35,386 nucleotides of DNA from Gammaproteobacteria bacterium. GTDB lineage: Bacteria > Pseudomonadota > Gammaproteobacteria > Steroidobacterales > Steroidobacteraceae. Of the stretch, positions 1 through 10,800 are shown in pieces. The stretch spans positions 1 to 35,386 of the forward strand of contig SHZO01000006.1 of the NCBI GenBank assembly GCA_009692285.1. Direction: 5' to 3'. The notes under the pieces are model-generated. The model had not been told where the DNA came from. It saw nothing but the letters and a program-made list of their open reading frames with translations, and ran no database searches. Position numbers and translations under genes: made by a program. Positions within the stretch are counted from its first letter, which is position 1, and every line of letters begins with the position of its first letter.

Positions 1-153
1 CCCGGGGACACCGAGATGGTGATGCCAGGGGATAACATCAAGATGACGGTGGAGTTATTAGCTCCTATCGCAATGGAAAACGGTCTGCGCTTTGCCATTC
101 GTGAAGGCGGTCGTACCGTCGGTGCGGGTGTCGTGGCGACGATCCTAAAGTGA
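1..153 (+). CDS. tuf: Elongation factor Tu, C-terminal fragment (5' end outside window)
   Basis: The window opens in frame with the last 50 codons of EF-Tu, ending in [11 protein letters not shown] and a TGA at 151-153. This is domain 3 of the GTPase that delivers aminoacyl-tRNA to the ribosome; [20 protein letters not shown] is the typical beta-barrel sequence. The tRNA-Trp gene begins only 17 nt downstream with no terminator between them, so the two are probably co-transcribed. It is the tufB-like copy by position, before secE. A second tuf starts at the far end of the window. Confidence 0.97.
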   Translation, partial: PGDTEMVMPGDNIKMTVELLAPIAMENGLRFAIREGGRTVGAGVVATILK

Positions 154-170
154 AGTCCTGAATCAACCAT

Positions 171-246
171 AGGCCAGTAGCTCAATTGGCAGAGCGGCGG
201 TCTCCAAAACCGCAGGTTGGGGGTTCGATTCCCTCCTGGCCTGCCA
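171..246 (+). tRNA. trpT: tRNA-Trp (anticodon CCA)
   Basis: A complete 76-nt cloverleaf. The acceptor arm AGGCCAG pairs perfectly with CTGGCCT, the D arm is GCTC/GAGC, and the anticodon stem GCGGT/ACCGC encloses the loop CTCCAAA with anticodon CCA. The T arm contains GTTCGATTC-type sequence and the 3' GCCA is encoded. It closely resembles E. coli tRNA-Trp. It sits between tuf and secE, an arrangement I recall from pseudomonads and xanthomonads. Confidence 0.97.
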
Positions 247-261
247 TATCAGGATCACTTA

Positions 262-648
262 ATGAATGAAGTTATTAAACAAGTGGGCGCTGAAAAAGCG
301 AAAGTCTGGGTTGCGACTCTCATCGCAGCTGCCGGTGTGGCTGCCTTTTACACGCTCAAGGGCGAGCAAGCTGAGTGGATCCGTTGGGTTGTGTTTGTTG
401 GTGCGCTAGCGCTCGGTTTAGTAGTTCTTTTGCTCTCGGATTATGGCCGCGGTATGTGGAAATTCGTACTTGAGTCGCGTATTGAGCTCTACAAGGTTTT
501 TTGGCCCACTCGTCAAGAGACCGGCACAATGACGATTGTCGTCTTTGTGTTTGTCATCATCATGTCGGTGTTCTTTTGGGGCATAGATACGTTGATCACC
601 TGGTTAACCGGGCTTTTACTAGGCAGCACCACGGGCACGGGGAATTAA
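262..648 (+). CDS. secE: Preprotein translocase subunit SecE
   Basis: A 128-residue membrane protein that clamps SecY in the SecYEG protein-export channel. I see three hydrophobic segments at about residues 15-31, 40-58 and 91-119, as in the three-helix enterobacterial form (E. coli 127 aa). The conserved cytoplasmic amphipathic stretch before the last helix is present ([12 protein letters not shown]). The ATG at 262 is chosen because AGGA at 251-254 lies 7 nt upstream; an in-frame codon at 217 lies inside the tRNA and is not credible. nusG follows after 2 nt. Confidence 0.96.
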   Translation: MNEVIKQVGAEKAKVWVATLIAAAGVAAFYTLKGEQAEWIRWVVFVGALALGLVVLLLSDYGRGMWKFVLESRIELYKVFWPTRQETGTMTIVVFVFVIIMSVFFWGIDTLITWLTGLLLGSTTGTGN

Positions 649-650
649 TT

Positions 651-1184
651 ATGGCGATGCGCTGGTACGTCATTCATGCCTATTCAAACCTTGAGCGTCG
701 TGTTGCTGACTCATTGCGCGAGCGCATTAAGAGAGAAGGTTGTGAAGCGCGGTTTGGTGAAATTTTAGTCCCTACTGAAGAAGTGGTGGAGATGCGCGAA
801 GGTGTAAAGCGAAAAAGTGAGCGTAAGTTTTATCCGGGCTATGTGCTCGTACAAATGGAAATGGATGAAGAGACTTGGCACTTGGTGCGCAATGTGCCTA
901 AGGTCCTTGGCTTTATTGGGGGTACGGCAGAGAAGCCCGCTCCGATTAGTGATAAGGAAGCGAATCAAATTCTACGGCGCGTTGAAGAAGGCGTTGAGAA
1001 GCCGCGTCCGAAAGTTGTTTTTGCACCTGGCGAAGTGGTTCGGGTCACCGATGGCCCCTTTAATGACTTCAGTGGTGTGGTTGAGAGCGTAAATTACGAG
1101 AAGAGCCGCCTGCAAGTAGCGGTGCAGATCCTTGGGCGTTCAACGCCTGTGGAACTGGACTTCTCACAAGTTGAAAAGGCCTAA
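651..1184 (+). CDS. nusG: Transcription termination/antitermination protein NusG
   Basis: A 177-residue homologue of E. coli NusG (181 aa), which binds the RNA polymerase clamp and links it to Rho or ribosomal S10. The NGN domain starts with [15 protein letters not shown] and contains [13 protein letters not shown] and VLGFIGG. A C-terminal KOW domain follows ([19 protein letters not shown]) and the protein ends in [10 protein letters not shown]. The start is the ATG at 651, 2 nt after the secE stop, with a GGGG at about 639-642. An ATG two codons later is also possible. Confidence 0.97.
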   Translation: MAMRWYVIHAYSNLERRVADSLRERIKREGCEARFGEILVPTEEVVEMREGVKRKSERKFYPGYVLVQMEMDEETWHLVRNVPKVLGFIGGTAEKPAPISDKEANQILRRVEEGVEKPRPKVVFAPGEVVRVTDGPFNDFSGVVESVNYEKSRLQVAVQILGRSTPVELDFSQVEKA

Positions 1185-1299
1185 GCGGCAACGCTTGGGG
1201 AAATGATCGTCTGCGTGAAGGATCGCGCGACTTAATGGCAAGGAAGCGAATGGGGAGCTTGTGTAAATCGCAGGCGTTTGTACCCAGGAGAGATTAGGC
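1185..1299 (+). promoter_or_regulatory. nusG-rplK intergenic leader, possible L1 autoregulatory site
   Basis: A 115-nt gap before rplK-rplA. The segment CGTCTGCG (1208-1215) can pair with CGCAGGCG (1269-1276), one pair being G-U, closing a large structured loop just upstream of the rplK ribosome site AGGAGA (1286-1291). In E. coli, L1 represses rplKA translation by binding this leader. I infer the same role from position and the stem only; I cannot identify the L1-binding bases. Confidence 0.35.
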
Positions 1300-1731
1300 A
1301 TGGCAAAGAAAGTTCAAGGCTACGTCAAGCTGCAGGTACCTGCGGGCTCGGCTAATCCATCTCCGCCAATTGGTCCGGCACTCGGACAACAGGGCGTGAA
1401 CATCATGGAGTTCTGTAAGCAGTTTAATGCGGCTACGCAGAAGCTGGAGAAGGGCTTACCGATCCCCACAGTGATCACTGTGTATTCGGATCGCAGTTTT
1501 ACCTTTATCATGAAGACACCGCCAGCGGCAGTATTGATTCTTAAAGCGATCGGCATCGAAAAGGGCAGCGGCACACCAAACACTAATAAAGTTGGCAAGA
1601 TTTCGCGAGCTCAGCTCGAAGCGATCGCCAAGACCAAGACACCCGATCTGACTGCGGCTGATCTAGACGCTGCCGTTCGTACCATTGCAGGCACTGCACG
1701 CTCCATGGGCGTCGATTCGGAAGGAGTCTGA
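1300..1731 (+). CDS. rplK: 50S ribosomal protein L11
   Basis: A 143-residue L11 (E. coli 142). It binds the GTPase-associated centre of 23S rRNA with the L10-L12 stalk and is needed for factor-dependent GTP hydrolysis and for stringent-response sensing. The N-terminal domain has [20 protein letters not shown] and the C-terminal rRNA-binding domain has [12 protein letters not shown] and AGTARSMGV. The ATG at 1300 has AGGAGA at 1286-1291. rplA starts 2 nt after the stop, so the pair is translationally close, as expected for the L11 operon. Confidence 0.98.
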   Translation: MAKKVQGYVKLQVPAGSANPSPPIGPALGQQGVNIMEFCKQFNAATQKLEKGLPIPTVITVYSDRSFTFIMKTPPAAVLILKAIGIEKGSGTPNTNKVGKISRAQLEAIAKTKTPDLTAADLDAAVRTIAGTARSMGVDSEGV

Positions 1732-1733
1732 TT

Positions 1734-2429
1734 ATGTCATCCATAGCAAAACGCATGAAAGTCTGGAAAGACAAAATACAACCAGGTAAACAATATTCGG
1801 TTGAAGATGGTATCAGCTTGGTCAAAGAATTTGCAAAGGCAAAATTTAATGAATCAGTTGACGTCGCAGTTAACTTAGGTATTGATGCTTCGAAGTCAGA
1901 CCAGCAAGTGCGCGGTTCAACCGTGATGCCTCATGGTATTGGCAAGAACGTGCGTGTCGCTGTGTTCACCTCGGGTCGCAACGTTGAAGCTGCCTTAGCC
2001 GCAGGCGCCGATATTGTTGGTCTTGAAGACCTCGCTGAGAAAGTTAAAGCCGGTAACATGGATTTCGACGTTGTGATTGCAAGCCCTGATGCTATGCGTA
2101 TCGTTGGGCAACTCGGTCAGATCTTAGGGCCTCGTGGCCTGATGCCAAACCCAAAAGTGGGCACGGTCAGTCCCGATGTTGCTAATGCAGTTAAAAATGC
2201 CAAGAGCGGTCAAGTACGTTATCGCGTTGATAAAGCGGGAATCGTACATTGCACCATTGGTAAGGCTGCTTTTGAAGCGACGGCGCTCAAAGAAAATCTC
2301 CAGGCGTTGTTAGCAGATTTGCAGAAAGCAAAACCTGCTACTTCTAAGGGTATTTATCTCAAGCGTGTGACGCTCTCCTCGACCATGGGTCCGGGCGTCA
2401 TTGTTGATCATTCCTCAGTCAGCGCTTAG
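1734..2429 (+). CDS. rplA: 50S ribosomal protein L1
   Basis: A 231-residue L1 (E. coli 234), which forms the mobile L1 stalk near the ribosomal E site and represses its own operon. The family signature is visible ([19 protein letters not shown]), as are [16 protein letters not shown] and the C-terminal TMGPGVIVD. The start ATG at 1734 lies 2 nt after rplK, with GGAG inside the rplK end (1721-1724). A 248-nt leader region for rplJ follows. Confidence 0.98.
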   Translation: MSSIAKRMKVWKDKIQPGKQYSVEDGISLVKEFAKAKFNESVDVAVNLGIDASKSDQQVRGSTVMPHGIGKNVRVAVFTSGRNVEAALAAGADIVGLEDLAEKVKAGNMDFDVVIASPDAMRIVGQLGQILGPRGLMPNPKVGTVSPDVANAVKNAKSGQVRYRVDKAGIVHCTIGKAAFEATALKENLQALLADLQKAKPATSKGIYLKRVTLSSTMGPGVIVDHSSVSA

Positions 2430-2489
2430 TTGCGCGGCGTGGAAGTTATTTTTTTAGTTGATGTGGGCGCGGTAATGAGAGTTGCCGAG

Positions 2490-2677
2490 TTCCATCGAAG
2501 ACCGCAGGCGGGAAGGAGAGTGTTACAAGCACTCTGTCAACCCTTAATGATCGCCTGCGCAGGTGGTGTGCCGCTCACACGAGGATCGTACTCGGTTGAT
2601 GGTCACCGTCGAAGGGTCCGGCCGATGGCGCAAGCACTCGGTCGGTGTGTGATCTTTAGGAGAGGAGTAAAAACCAA
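2490..2677 (+). promoter_or_regulatory. L10 leader (rplJL autoregulatory RNA)
   Basis: The rplA-rplJ gap holds a nested structure typical of the L10(L12)4-binding leader. A perfect 8-bp outer stem pairs CGCAGGCG (2503-2510) with CGCCTGCG (2552-2559). It encloses a 6-bp hairpin pairing AGAGTG (2517-2522) with CACTCT (2530-2535). A further 5-bp hairpin (GTGTG 2566-2570 with CACAC 2576-2580) follows before the rplJ ribosome site AGGAGAGG at 2658-2665. In enterobacteria, L10-L12 binds this leader and represses rplJ-rplL translation. An 85-codon TTG frame crosses the region but has no protein-like features. Confidence 0.65.
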
Positions 2678-3211
2678 GTGCCTCTGAACCTAGAAGACAA
2701 GAAAGCGCTGGTAAAGGAAGTGGCGGAAATTGCGGCTGTTGCGCAATCTGTAGTCGCTGCGCAGTACCGTGGAATCTCGGTACCGCAAATGACGGAGCTG
2801 CGTGCTAAGGCGCGTGCCCAAGGCGTTTATATGCGTGTCATTAAAAACACGCTCGCTCGAAAGGCCGTGGCTGGTACATCGTTTGAGTTGATTGGTGCCT
2901 TGTTAAAGGGCCCACTCGTACTCGCTTTCTCGAAGGACGATCCAGGCGCCGCTGCGCGCGTGGTGAAGGACTTCGCGAAGACTAACGATAAGCTCATCGC
3001 AACCCTCGTGTCCCTCGGTGGCCAAGTGCTGCCGGCTAAGGATCTCGAGAAAGTAGCGTCGCTGCCGACACGCGAACAGGCTCTATCAATGTTCTTGGGT
3101 ACGCTCAAGGCGCCGATTGAGAAGTTTGTGAGAACGGTTGCCGCAACTCCTACCAAGCTGGTTCGCACCGTCGCGGCTGTCCGCGATGCCAAGCAACCCG
3201 CCAACGCTTGA
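2678..3211 (+). CDS. rplJ: 50S ribosomal protein L10
   Basis: A 177-residue L10, slightly longer than E. coli (165). It anchors L7/L12 dimers to 23S rRNA at the base of the stalk. The N-terminal rRNA-binding domain shows LNLEDKKALVKEVAEIA, YRGISVPQMTELR and VIKNTLARKAV. The C-terminal helix, which carries L12, ends in KLVRTVAAVRDAKQ. It uses a GTG start (2678) with an AGGAG-rich site at 2658-2667 and is preceded by its own leader RNA. rplL follows. Confidence 0.97.
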   Translation: MPLNLEDKKALVKEVAEIAAVAQSVVAAQYRGISVPQMTELRAKARAQGVYMRVIKNTLARKAVAGTSFELIGALLKGPLVLAFSKDDPGAAARVVKDFAKTNDKLIATLVSLGGQVLPAKDLEKVASLPTREQALSMFLGTLKAPIEKFVRTVAATPTKLVRTVAAVRDAKQPANA

Positions 3212-3247
3212 TCTTGTTGCAATTGATAAACTTTGGAGTTTAAGAAA

Positions 3248-3628
3248 ATGGCTATTAACAAGGACGAAATACTCGAAGCAATTTCGAATATGAGCATCAT
3301 GCAGATCGTCGAACTGATCTCCGATATGGAGAAAAAGTTTGGCGTGACGGCTGCGGCTCCGGTGGCTATGGCCGCCGCTGCGGGTCCTGCTGTAACTGCA
3401 GCAGTTGAGGAACAGACGGAATTTACCGTCATCCTCAAGGAATACCCAGCGGACAAAAAGGTCACGGTCATTAAGGTCGTGCGCGAGCTCACAGGCCTGG
3501 GTCTCAAAGAGGCCAAGGATCTCGTGGAAGCAATTCCGGCTACCGTTAAAGAATCAGCAAACAAGGCTGATTCTGATGCGATGAAGAAAAAGCTGGAAGA
3601 CGCTGGTGCGAAAGTAGAGATCAAGTAA
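3248..3628 (+). CDS. rplL: 50S ribosomal protein L7/L12
   Basis: A 126-residue L7/L12, the multicopy stalk protein that recruits translation factors. The N-terminal dimerisation helices (residues 1-32) are followed by an Ala/Val-rich hinge (about 34-55). The C-terminal factor-binding domain starts at [12 protein letters not shown] and contains [24 protein letters not shown]. The ATG at 3248 is chosen over an in-frame TTG at 3233 because GGAG at 3235-3238 is 9 nt upstream and the protein then starts as in other L12s. It shares the L10 operon. Confidence 0.97.
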   Translation: MAINKDEILEAISNMSIMQIVELISDMEKKFGVTAAAPVAMAAAAGPAVTAAVEEQTEFTVILKEYPADKKVTVIKVVRELTGLGLKEAKDLVEAIPATVKESANKADSDAMKKKLEDAGAKVEIK

Positions 3629-3631
3629 TTT

Positions 3632-3648
3632 CATCACATTTTGTGATG
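3632..3648 (+). terminator. rplL-rpoB hairpin 1, possible attenuator
   Basis: A perfect 7-bp hairpin (CATCACA, loop TTT, TGTGATG) begins 3 nt after the rplL stop. There is no uridine tract after it, so it would at most cause partial termination or stabilise the rplL 3' end. E. coli has an attenuator in the same gap that lowers rpoBC expression relative to the ribosomal genes. Confidence 0.45.
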
Positions 3649-3670
3649 GACATTACCGTTGTTTTGCGAG

Positions 3671-3712
3671 CGATGTGGTAGCTGGTTCCTTAGGGTTCCA
3701 GTTGCTGCATCG
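3671..3712 (+). promoter_or_regulatory. rplL-rpoB hairpin 2, possible RNase III processing stem
   Basis: A 15-bp uninterrupted stem pairs 3671-3685 with 3698-3712 (11 Watson-Crick and 4 G-U pairs) around a 12-nt loop. A long duplex here matches the position of the E. coli RNase III cleavage site between rplL and rpoB. The sequence after it is U-rich (TTTGTATTTAG) but not a clean terminator tract. Confidence 0.5.
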
Positions 3713-3742
3713 TTTGTATTTAGTTTCTAAGAGAGGTGGTTG

Positions 3743-6700
3743 ATGGCTTACTCCTTCACCGAGAAGAAGCGCATACGTAAGAACTATGGCAAGCAAGGCA
3801 GCGTCATTGAGACGCCTTATCTGTTGGCCATTCAGCTCGATTCATACCGTAAATTTCTGCAGGCTACCCAGCCTGAAGAAGCGCGGGCTGATGAGGGGTT
3901 ACATGCCGCTTTTAAAACCGTGTTTCCTATCAAAAGTTATTCGGGGAATGCAGAGCTTGAGTATGTCAGCTACCGGCTCGGAGAGCCTGGGTTCGACGTC
4001 AAAGAATGCCAACTGCGTGGTTTAACTTATGCCACTCCGCTTCGCGTGAAAGTGCGCTTAGTCGTATATGACAAAGAAGCTGCCGGTTTAAAGAAGCCCG
4101 TCAAAGACGTGCGCGAGCAGGAAGTATACCTCGGTGAGCTGCCTCTGATGACCGATAACGGCACCTTCGTAATTAATGGCACTGAGCGCGTCATAGTTTC
4201 GCAGTTGCACCGCAGCCCTGGTGTGTTCTTTGATCACGATCGTGGCAAATCACATTCCTCGGGCAAGCTGTTGTTCAGTGCCCGTATTATTCCTTACCGT
4301 GGTTCATGGCTCGACTTTGAATTTGACGCTAAGGATTGCGTTTTTTCTCGCATTGATCGCCGACGTAAATTGCCGGTGTCAATTATCTTGCGTGCATTAG
4401 GCATGAGCGATACAGAGATTCTAGATACCTTCTTTGATAAGAACACCTTGTTTATCTCACAAGAAGAAAGTTCTCTTGAATTAGTGCCTTCGCGTTTGCG
4501 TGGTGAGACTGCTAGTTTTGAAATTCGAATTGGTGATACCATCGTTGTTGAAGAAGGTCGCCGTATTACGGCGCGCCACGTACGTCAACTCGAAGATGCT
4601 GGCGTAACTAAGCTGGCTGTACCGCGTGATTATTTGTACGGTAAGGTTTTGGCTCACGATGTCGTCAATACAGACACTGGTGAAATAATTGCTAAGGCGA
4701 ACGAAGTTCTAACGGCTGTTTCTTGTGAAAAAATCATTGAAGCAGGAATCACGGAGTTGCGTACGCTGTTCGTGAACGACTTGGACCGCGGCCCGTACAT
4801 CTCTGACACCCTGCGAATTGATGCTAGCAAAACTCGTCTCGATGCCTTGGTAGAAATATACCGCATGATGCGTCCAGGTGAGCCTCCTACTCGTGATGCA
4901 GCAGAAAACCTTTTTAATAATTTATTTTTTAATCCTGAGCGCTATGATTTGTCCTCTGTCGGGCGTATGAAGTTTAATCGTCGTGTCGGGCGCACCGAGA
5001 TCCTTGGTTCGAATATCATATCTAAAGAAGATATTCTTGCAGTGCTCAAGGTGCTCATTGCCATCCGCAATGGTGAAGGTACTGTTGATGATATTGATCA
5101 TCTGGGTAATCGTCGTGTTCGTTCGGTTGGTGAAATGGCTGAAAATGCATTTCGCGTTGGTCTTGTGCGCGTAGAGCGCGCGGTAAAAGAGCGACTAACA
5201 ATTGCTGAAAGCGAACCATTGATGCCACAGGAAATGATTAACGCTAAGCCAGTGGCTGCAGCGGTGAAGGAGTTTTTTGGCTCCTCACAGCTTAGCCAAT
5301 TCATGGATCAGAACAACCCGCTTTCTGAAATCACGCACAAGCGACGTGTCTCTGCACTGGGCCCCGGTGGGTTGACCCGTGAGCGAGCTGGTTTCGAAGT
5401 ACGTGACGTGCATCCTACTCACTACGGGCGTGTTTGCCCGATTGAAACTCCAGAAGGTCCAAATATTGGTTTAATTAATTCTTTGTCCGTATATGCGCGT
5501 ACTAATAAATATGGTTTCCTTGAGACGCCATATCGTCGTGTTGAAAATGGTCGGTTAACTACCACTATCGACTACCTCTCTGCTATTGAAGAGGGCGAGT
5601 TTGCGATTGCGCAAGCTAATGCCACTGCCAATGAGAAGGGGGAGTTGTCAGAAGATCTCGTCTCTTGCCGATATCAGAATGAATTCACGCTGATGCCGCG
5701 GGACCGAATTAACTATATGGACGTTTCGCCCAAGCAGATCGTCTCGGTCGCAGCCTCGCTGATCCCCTTCCTTGAGCATGACGATGCAAACCGCGCCCTC
5801 ATGGGCTCGAACATGCAAAGACAGGCTGTTCCAACTCTTCGCACTGAAGCGCCCTTGGTTGGCACAGGAATGGAGCGTCCAGTGGCCATCGACTCAGGCG
5901 TCACTGTGATTGCTAAGCGTGGCGGTGTGGTCGATTCAGTTGATGCCTCCCGCATCGTTGTACGAGTTAATGATAAAGAAACCACTGCGGCAGAACCGGG
6001 CGTGGATATTTATAATCTAACAAAGTACACCCGCTCAAATCAAAACACGTGCATCAATCAGCGTCCATTAGTCACTACGGGCGATGTGATTTCACGTGGC
6101 GACGTACTGGCCGATGGCCCCTCCACTGATCTTGGCGAACTTGCCCTCGGCCAGAATATGCTGGTGGCGTTCATGCCTTGGAATGGTTATAACTTTGAGG
6201 ATTCGATCCTCATCTCTGAACGTGTGGTGCAAGAAGATCGCTTCACTACCATTCATATCGAAGAGCTCAGTTGCGTTGCTCGTGATACTAAGCTGGGCAC
6301 GGAAGAAATTACTTCTGATATACCTAATGTGAGTGATCAAGCCTTAAGCAAGCTTGATGAAGCAGGCATCGCATTCATTGGTGCCGAAGTCCGTGCGGGG
6401 GATATTTTGGTCGGTAAGGTCACGCCAAAAGGCGAGACACAGCTCACTCCCGAAGAAAAACTCTTGCGTGCAATTTTTGGTGAAAAGGCCAGTGAAGTTA
6501 AAGACACTTCACTGCGCGTGCCCCCGGGCATGGATGGCACAGTTATTGACGTGCGTGTATTCACTCGTGATGGCGTTGTGAAAGATGCACGTGCATTGTC
6601 TATTGAGAAATCTGAAATTGAACGGGTCCGCAAGGACTTTGGAGATCAGCAGCGTATTCTTGAAGATGACATGTTTGAGCGTGTGCGTACCATGCTGATC

Positions 6701-7822
6701 GGCAAACAAGCTGCTGGTGGCCCGCAGAAGCTCAAATCAGGTACTAAGATTACGAGAGAATATCTTGACGGTGTACACCGTGATGCGTGGTTTGAAATCC
6801 GTCTTGATGTTGAAGAGGATAATTTACAACTCGAAGCTGCTGCTGAGCGGTTACGCGAACAACGTAAAGACTTCGAGATTAAGCTTGAGAAGAAGCGCAT
6901 CAAAATTACGCAAGGTGATGATCTCTCTCCAGGCGTATTGAAGATGGTGAAGGTATACCTCGCTGTTAAACGACGTATACAACCAGGCGATAAAATGGCC
7001 GGCCGGCACGGTAACAAGGGCGTCATCTCCACTATTGTTCCAGTTGAAGACATGCCTTATATGGCAGATGGTACGCCTGTCGATGTCGTACTTAATCCGC
7101 TCGGTGTGCCCTCACGTATGAATGTGGGGCAAGTGCTCGAAACACACTTAGGTTGGGCAGCTAAAGGGCTTGGAATCAAGATTGGTAAGATGCTTGAGCA
7201 GCAGCAAGCCGTTGCAGATTTGCGTGGCTTTATCACGCGTATCTACAATGAAACGGGCGGTCAAAAAGAGTCTATTGAAGCTTTTAGTGACCAAGAAGTT
7301 TTAACTTTGGCGCGGAATCTCTCTCACGGTGTGCCCATTGCAACTCCGGTGTTCGATGGCGCTTCCGAAGCTGAGATCAAGAAATTACTCGCGATGGCAG
7401 ATTTGCCGCTCTCTGGTCAAACCTATCTACATGATGGGCGCACTGGTGAGCGTTTTGAGCGTCAGGTGACCGTGGGCTATATGTACATGTTGAAACTCAA
7501 CCACTTGGTTGACGACAAAATGCACGCGCGCTCCACGGGGCCCTACTCGCTTGTCACGCAGCAGCCACTCGGGGGCAAGGCGCAATTTGGTGGTCAACGC
7601 TTCGGTGAAATGGAAGTGTGGGCACTCGAGGCGTATGGCGCCGCTTATACATTACAAGAAATGCTGACGGTCAAGTCTGATGACGTAAATGGTCGCACGA
7701 AGATGTATAAAAACATCGTCGATGGCAATCATCAGATGGATGCCGGTATGCCCGAATCGTTCAATGTGCTCGTGAAGGAAATTCGTTCTCTCGCGATCAA
7801 CATTGAGCTCGAACAGGATTGA
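3743..7822 (+). CDS. rpoB: DNA-directed RNA polymerase subunit beta
   Basis: A 1359-residue beta subunit (E. coli 1342), collinear with the E. coli protein from [15 protein letters not shown] to SLAINIELE. The rifampicin-binding cluster is intact: residues 513-537 read like E. coli, with the equivalents of D516, H526 and S531 at D519, H529 and S534, so this copy carries none of the common resistance substitutions. The active-site stretches [13 protein letters not shown] and the C-terminal [18 protein letters not shown] are present. ATG 3743 has AGAGG at 3732-3736; an in-frame TTG just before it is not needed. rpoC follows after 9 nt. Confidence 0.99.
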   Translation: MAYSFTEKKRIRKNYGKQGSVIETPYLLAIQLDSYRKFLQATQPEEARADEGLHAAFKTVFPIKSYSGNAELEYVSYRLGEPGFDVKECQLRGLTYATPLRVKVRLVVYDKEAAGLKKPVKDVREQEVYLGELPLMTDNGTFVINGTERVIVSQLHRSPGVFFDHDRGKSHSSGKLLFSARIIPYRGSWLDFEFDAKDCVFSRIDRRRKLPVSIILRALGMSDTEILDTFFDKNTLFISQEESSLELVPSRLRGETASFEIRIGDTIVVEEGRRITARHVRQLEDAGVTKLAVPRDYLYGKVLAHDVVNTDTGEIIAKANEVLTAVSCEKIIEAGITELRTLFVNDLDRGPYISDTLRIDASKTRLDALVEIYRMMRPGEPPTRDAAENLFNNLFFNPERYDLSSVGRMKFNRRVGRTEILGSNIISKEDILAVLKVLIAIRNGEGTVDDIDHLGNRRVRSVGEMAENAFRVGLVRVERAVKERLTIAESEPLMPQEMINAKPVAAAVKEFFGSSQLSQFMDQNNPLSEITHKRRVSALGPGGLTRERAGFEVRDVHPTHYGRVCPIETPEGPNIGLINSLSVYARTNKYGFLETPYRRVENGRLTTTIDYLSAIEEGEFAIAQANATANEKGELSEDLVSCRYQNEFTLMPRDRINYMDVSPKQIVSVAASLIPFLEHDDANRALMGSNMQRQAVPTLRTEAPLVGTGMERPVAIDSGVTVIAKRGGVVDSVDASRIVVRVNDKETTAAEPGVDIYNLTKYTRSNQNTCINQRPLVTTGDVISRGDVLADGPSTDLGELALGQNMLVAFMPWNGYNFEDSILISERVVQEDRFTTIHIEELSCVARDTKLGTEEITSDIPNVSDQALSKLDEAGIAFIGAEVRAGDILVGKVTPKGETQLTPEEKLLRAIFGEKASEVKDTSLRVPPGMDGTVIDVRVFTRDGVVKDARALSIEKSEIERVRKDFGDQQRILEDDMFERVRTMLIGKQAAGGPQKLKSGTKITREYLDGVHRDAWFEIRLDVEEDNLQLEAAAERLREQRKDFEIKLEKKRIKITQGDDLSPGVLKMVKVYLAVKRRIQPGDKMAGRHGNKGVISTIVPVEDMPYMADGTPVDVVLNPLGVPSRMNVGQVLETHLGWAAKGLGIKIGKMLEQQQAVADLRGFITRIYNETGGQKESIEAFSDQEVLTLARNLSHGVPIATPVFDGASEAEIKKLLAMADLPLSGQTYLHDGRTGERFERQVTVGYMYMLKLNHLVDDKMHARSTGPYSLVTQQPLGGKAQFGGQRFGEMEVWALEAYGAAYTLQEMLTVKSDDVNGRTKMYKNIVDGNHQMDAGMPESFNVLVKEIRSLAINIELEQD

Positions 7823-7831
7823 GGTAAAGCC

Positions 7832-10800
7832 ATGAAAGAATTTTTAAATATCTTCAAGCAGAATGAACCGGTCGAACAGTTCGATGCGATTAAGATCGGA
7901 TTAGCTTCTCCGGAAATGATCCGATCGTGGTCATTCGGCGAAGTTAAAAAGCCGGAAACCATTAACTACCGCACTTTTAAGCCTGAGCGTGACGGCTTGT
8001 TCTGCGCAAAAATCTTTGGTCCTGTGAAGGACTATGAATGCCTGTGTGGGAAATACAAGCGCTTGAAGCATCGTGGTGTAGTCTGTGAGAAGTGTGGCGT
8101 TGAAGTTACACAATCAAAGGTGCGTCGCGATCGTATGGGCCACATAGATTTGGCCTCACCGGTGGCGCATATTTGGTTCTTAAAGTCTTTGCCTTCGCGT
8201 ATTGGCTTGATGCTCGATATGACGCTACGTGAAATTGAACGCGTTTTGTATTTTGAAGCTTTTGTCGTGATCGACCCAGGTATGACCGAGATGACCCGCG
8301 GTAAATTGCTTACTGATGAAGAGTATCTCAATGCTATTGAAGAACACGGTGATGAATTCGATGCTCGTATGGGTGCCGAAGCGATCCATGAATTGCTGCA
8401 ATCCTTAGATTTACAGGCTGAAATGCTAAAGGCTCGTGAGGATATGGGTAATACCGCCTCAGAGACCAAACTCAAGCGGCTCTCTAAGCGCTTGAAACTA
8501 ATTGAAGCTTTCATGGAATCTGGCAATAAGCCTGAGTGGATGGTGATGACCATTCTGCCCGTTCTCCCACCGGATCTGCGCCCCTTGGTCCCACTGGATG
8601 GCGGGCGTTTTGCTACTTCAGATCTAAATGATTTGTATAGGCGCGTTATCAATCGCAACAACCGCCTGCGTCGTTTGCTGGAGCTCAATGCACCAGATAT
8701 TATTGTTCGCAACGAAAAGCGCATGCTGCAGGAATCAGTCGATGCCCTGCTCGATAACGGTCGTCGTGGACGTGCTATCACTGGCACAAATAAACGGCCG
8801 TTGAAGTCTTTAGCAGATATGATCAAAGGCAAGCAGGGGCGGTTCCGCCAAAATTTACTCGGAAAACGCGTGGATTATTCTGGGCGCTCAGTCATTGTGG
8901 TCGGCCCGACGCTTCGTCTGCATCAGTGCGGATTACCCAAGAAGATGGCGCTTGAATTATTTAAGCCATTTATTTTTCAAAAACTCCAATTGCGTGGTGA
9001 TGCCTCGACAATTAAAGCTGCTAAGCGATTAGTGGAGAGAGAAGGTCCGGAAGTTTGGGATATCCTCGAGGATGTCATTCGCGAACATCCTGTTCTTTTG
9101 AACCGCGCCCCGACTCTACACCGATTAGGCATTCAAGCATTTGAGCCGGTGTTGATCGAAGGCAAGGCAATTCAATTGCATCCGCTCGTTTGTACCGCAT
9201 TCAACGCAGATTTCGACGGCGACCAAATGGCTGTGCATGTGCCACTCTCTCTTGAGGCACAACTTGAAGCTCGTGCTTTGATGATGTCGACCAATAATAT
9301 TCTCTCGCCTGCTAATGGTGATCCGATCATCGTCCCTTCACAAGACGTGGTGCTCGGCCTGTATTACATGACCCGTGAGCGTGTAGGCGCTTTAGGCGAA
9401 GGCATGGTGTTCTCTGACGTGGGTGAAGCACATCGTGCATACGAAACCCATCAAGTGCATCTGCAGGCGCGGGTGCAAGTGCGCATCCTTGAAGTACTCA
9501 TGGTTGACGGAGAGAAAGTACCGCGTCGGCGTTTGGTAAAGACAACCATCGGTCGTGCTTTGTTATCTGAAGTGCTGCCTGAAGGCATGTCCTTTGATCT
9601 CGTCAATCAGGACATGACTAAGAAAATGATCTCGGCCACCATTAATGCTTGCTATCGCCAGCTTGGTTTGAAAGATACAGTTATTTTTGCCGACCGCATC
9701 ATGTACACAGGCTTCCACTATGCTACGCGTTCGTCTGTTTCTTTCGGTATTGATGACATCGTTATACCGGAGCAAAAAACAAAGATAGTTGCCTCTGCTG
9801 ACCGTGAAGTCAAAGAAATCCAGGAACAATATTCTTCCGGTTTAGTTACTAACGGCGAGCGATATAACAAAGTAGTTGATATTTGGTCGCGAGCGAATGA
9901 TCAAGTTGCTAAAGCGATGATGGACAAGCTCGGCACTGAAGAAGCCATTGACTCTAAAGGCCAAAAACAGCGCCAGAAGTCTTTCAATTCAATCTTCATG
10001 ATGGCTGATTCTGGTGCCCGCGGTAGCGCAGCGCAGATCCGTCAGTTGGCTGGTATGCGTGGCCTGATGGCCAAGCCTGACGGTTCAATCATTGAGACTC
10101 CGATCACGGCAAATTTCCGTGAAGGCCTGAACGTCTTGCAGTACTTTATCTCTACTCATGGTGCTCGCAAAGGTCTCGCTGATACCGCATTAAAGACAGC
10201 TAACTCTGGTTACCTTACACGTCGTTTGGTTGACGTTGCCCAGGATTTAGTTGTAACGGAAGTTGATTGTGGCACTACCGAAGGTTTAACTGTGACTCCG
10301 TTGGTTGAAGGCGGAGATGTCGTCGAAGGACTCGGTGAGCGTGTTCTCGGTCGTACTTTGGCAGAAGATGTGCTTAAGCCCGGTGGTAAGGGCCTCGTTC
10401 TGATACCAGCTGGAACTCTCATTGATGAAGCCCTAGTTGCCTTGTTAGAACTGCAAGGCGTCGATCAGGTGCAGGTGCGCTCACCGATCACCTGCAAAAC
10501 CCGTTATGGCGTTTGTGCTACATGCTACGGGCGTGATCTAGCACGAGGCCGTATCATTAATATTGGCGAAGCAGTTGGCGTGATGGCTGCGCAGTCCATT
10601 GGTGAGCCAGGTACGCAGTTAACGATGCGTACCTTTCACATCGGTGGCGCGGCATCAAGAGCGGCGGCGGCTTCAAGCATTGAGGTGCGCAATAAAGGTA
10701 CCTTGCGTTTCCATAACGTCAAAACCGTGGCCCATGAAAAGGGGCACTTTGTTGCTGTATCTCGCTCTGGTGAAATTGGCGTGGTTGATGAATTTGGTCG

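Noticed and set aside
2430-2687. 85-codon TTG-start frame between rplA and rplJ
   Set aside because: Overlaps the L10 leader structures and reads as Arg/Val-rich sequence with no homology I recognise.
2827-3624. 265-codon minus-strand frame across rplJ and rplL
   Set aside because: Lies antisense to two certain ribosomal genes; Ser/Ala-rich mirror translation with no recognisable domain.
5279-5353. Rifampicin-resistance substitutions in RpoB
   Set aside because: The residues equivalent to E. coli D516, H526 and S531 are all wild type.
8032-8832. 266-codon minus-strand frame inside rpoC
   Set aside because: Antisense shadow of a conserved coding region, rich in Ser and Arg, with no start signal.
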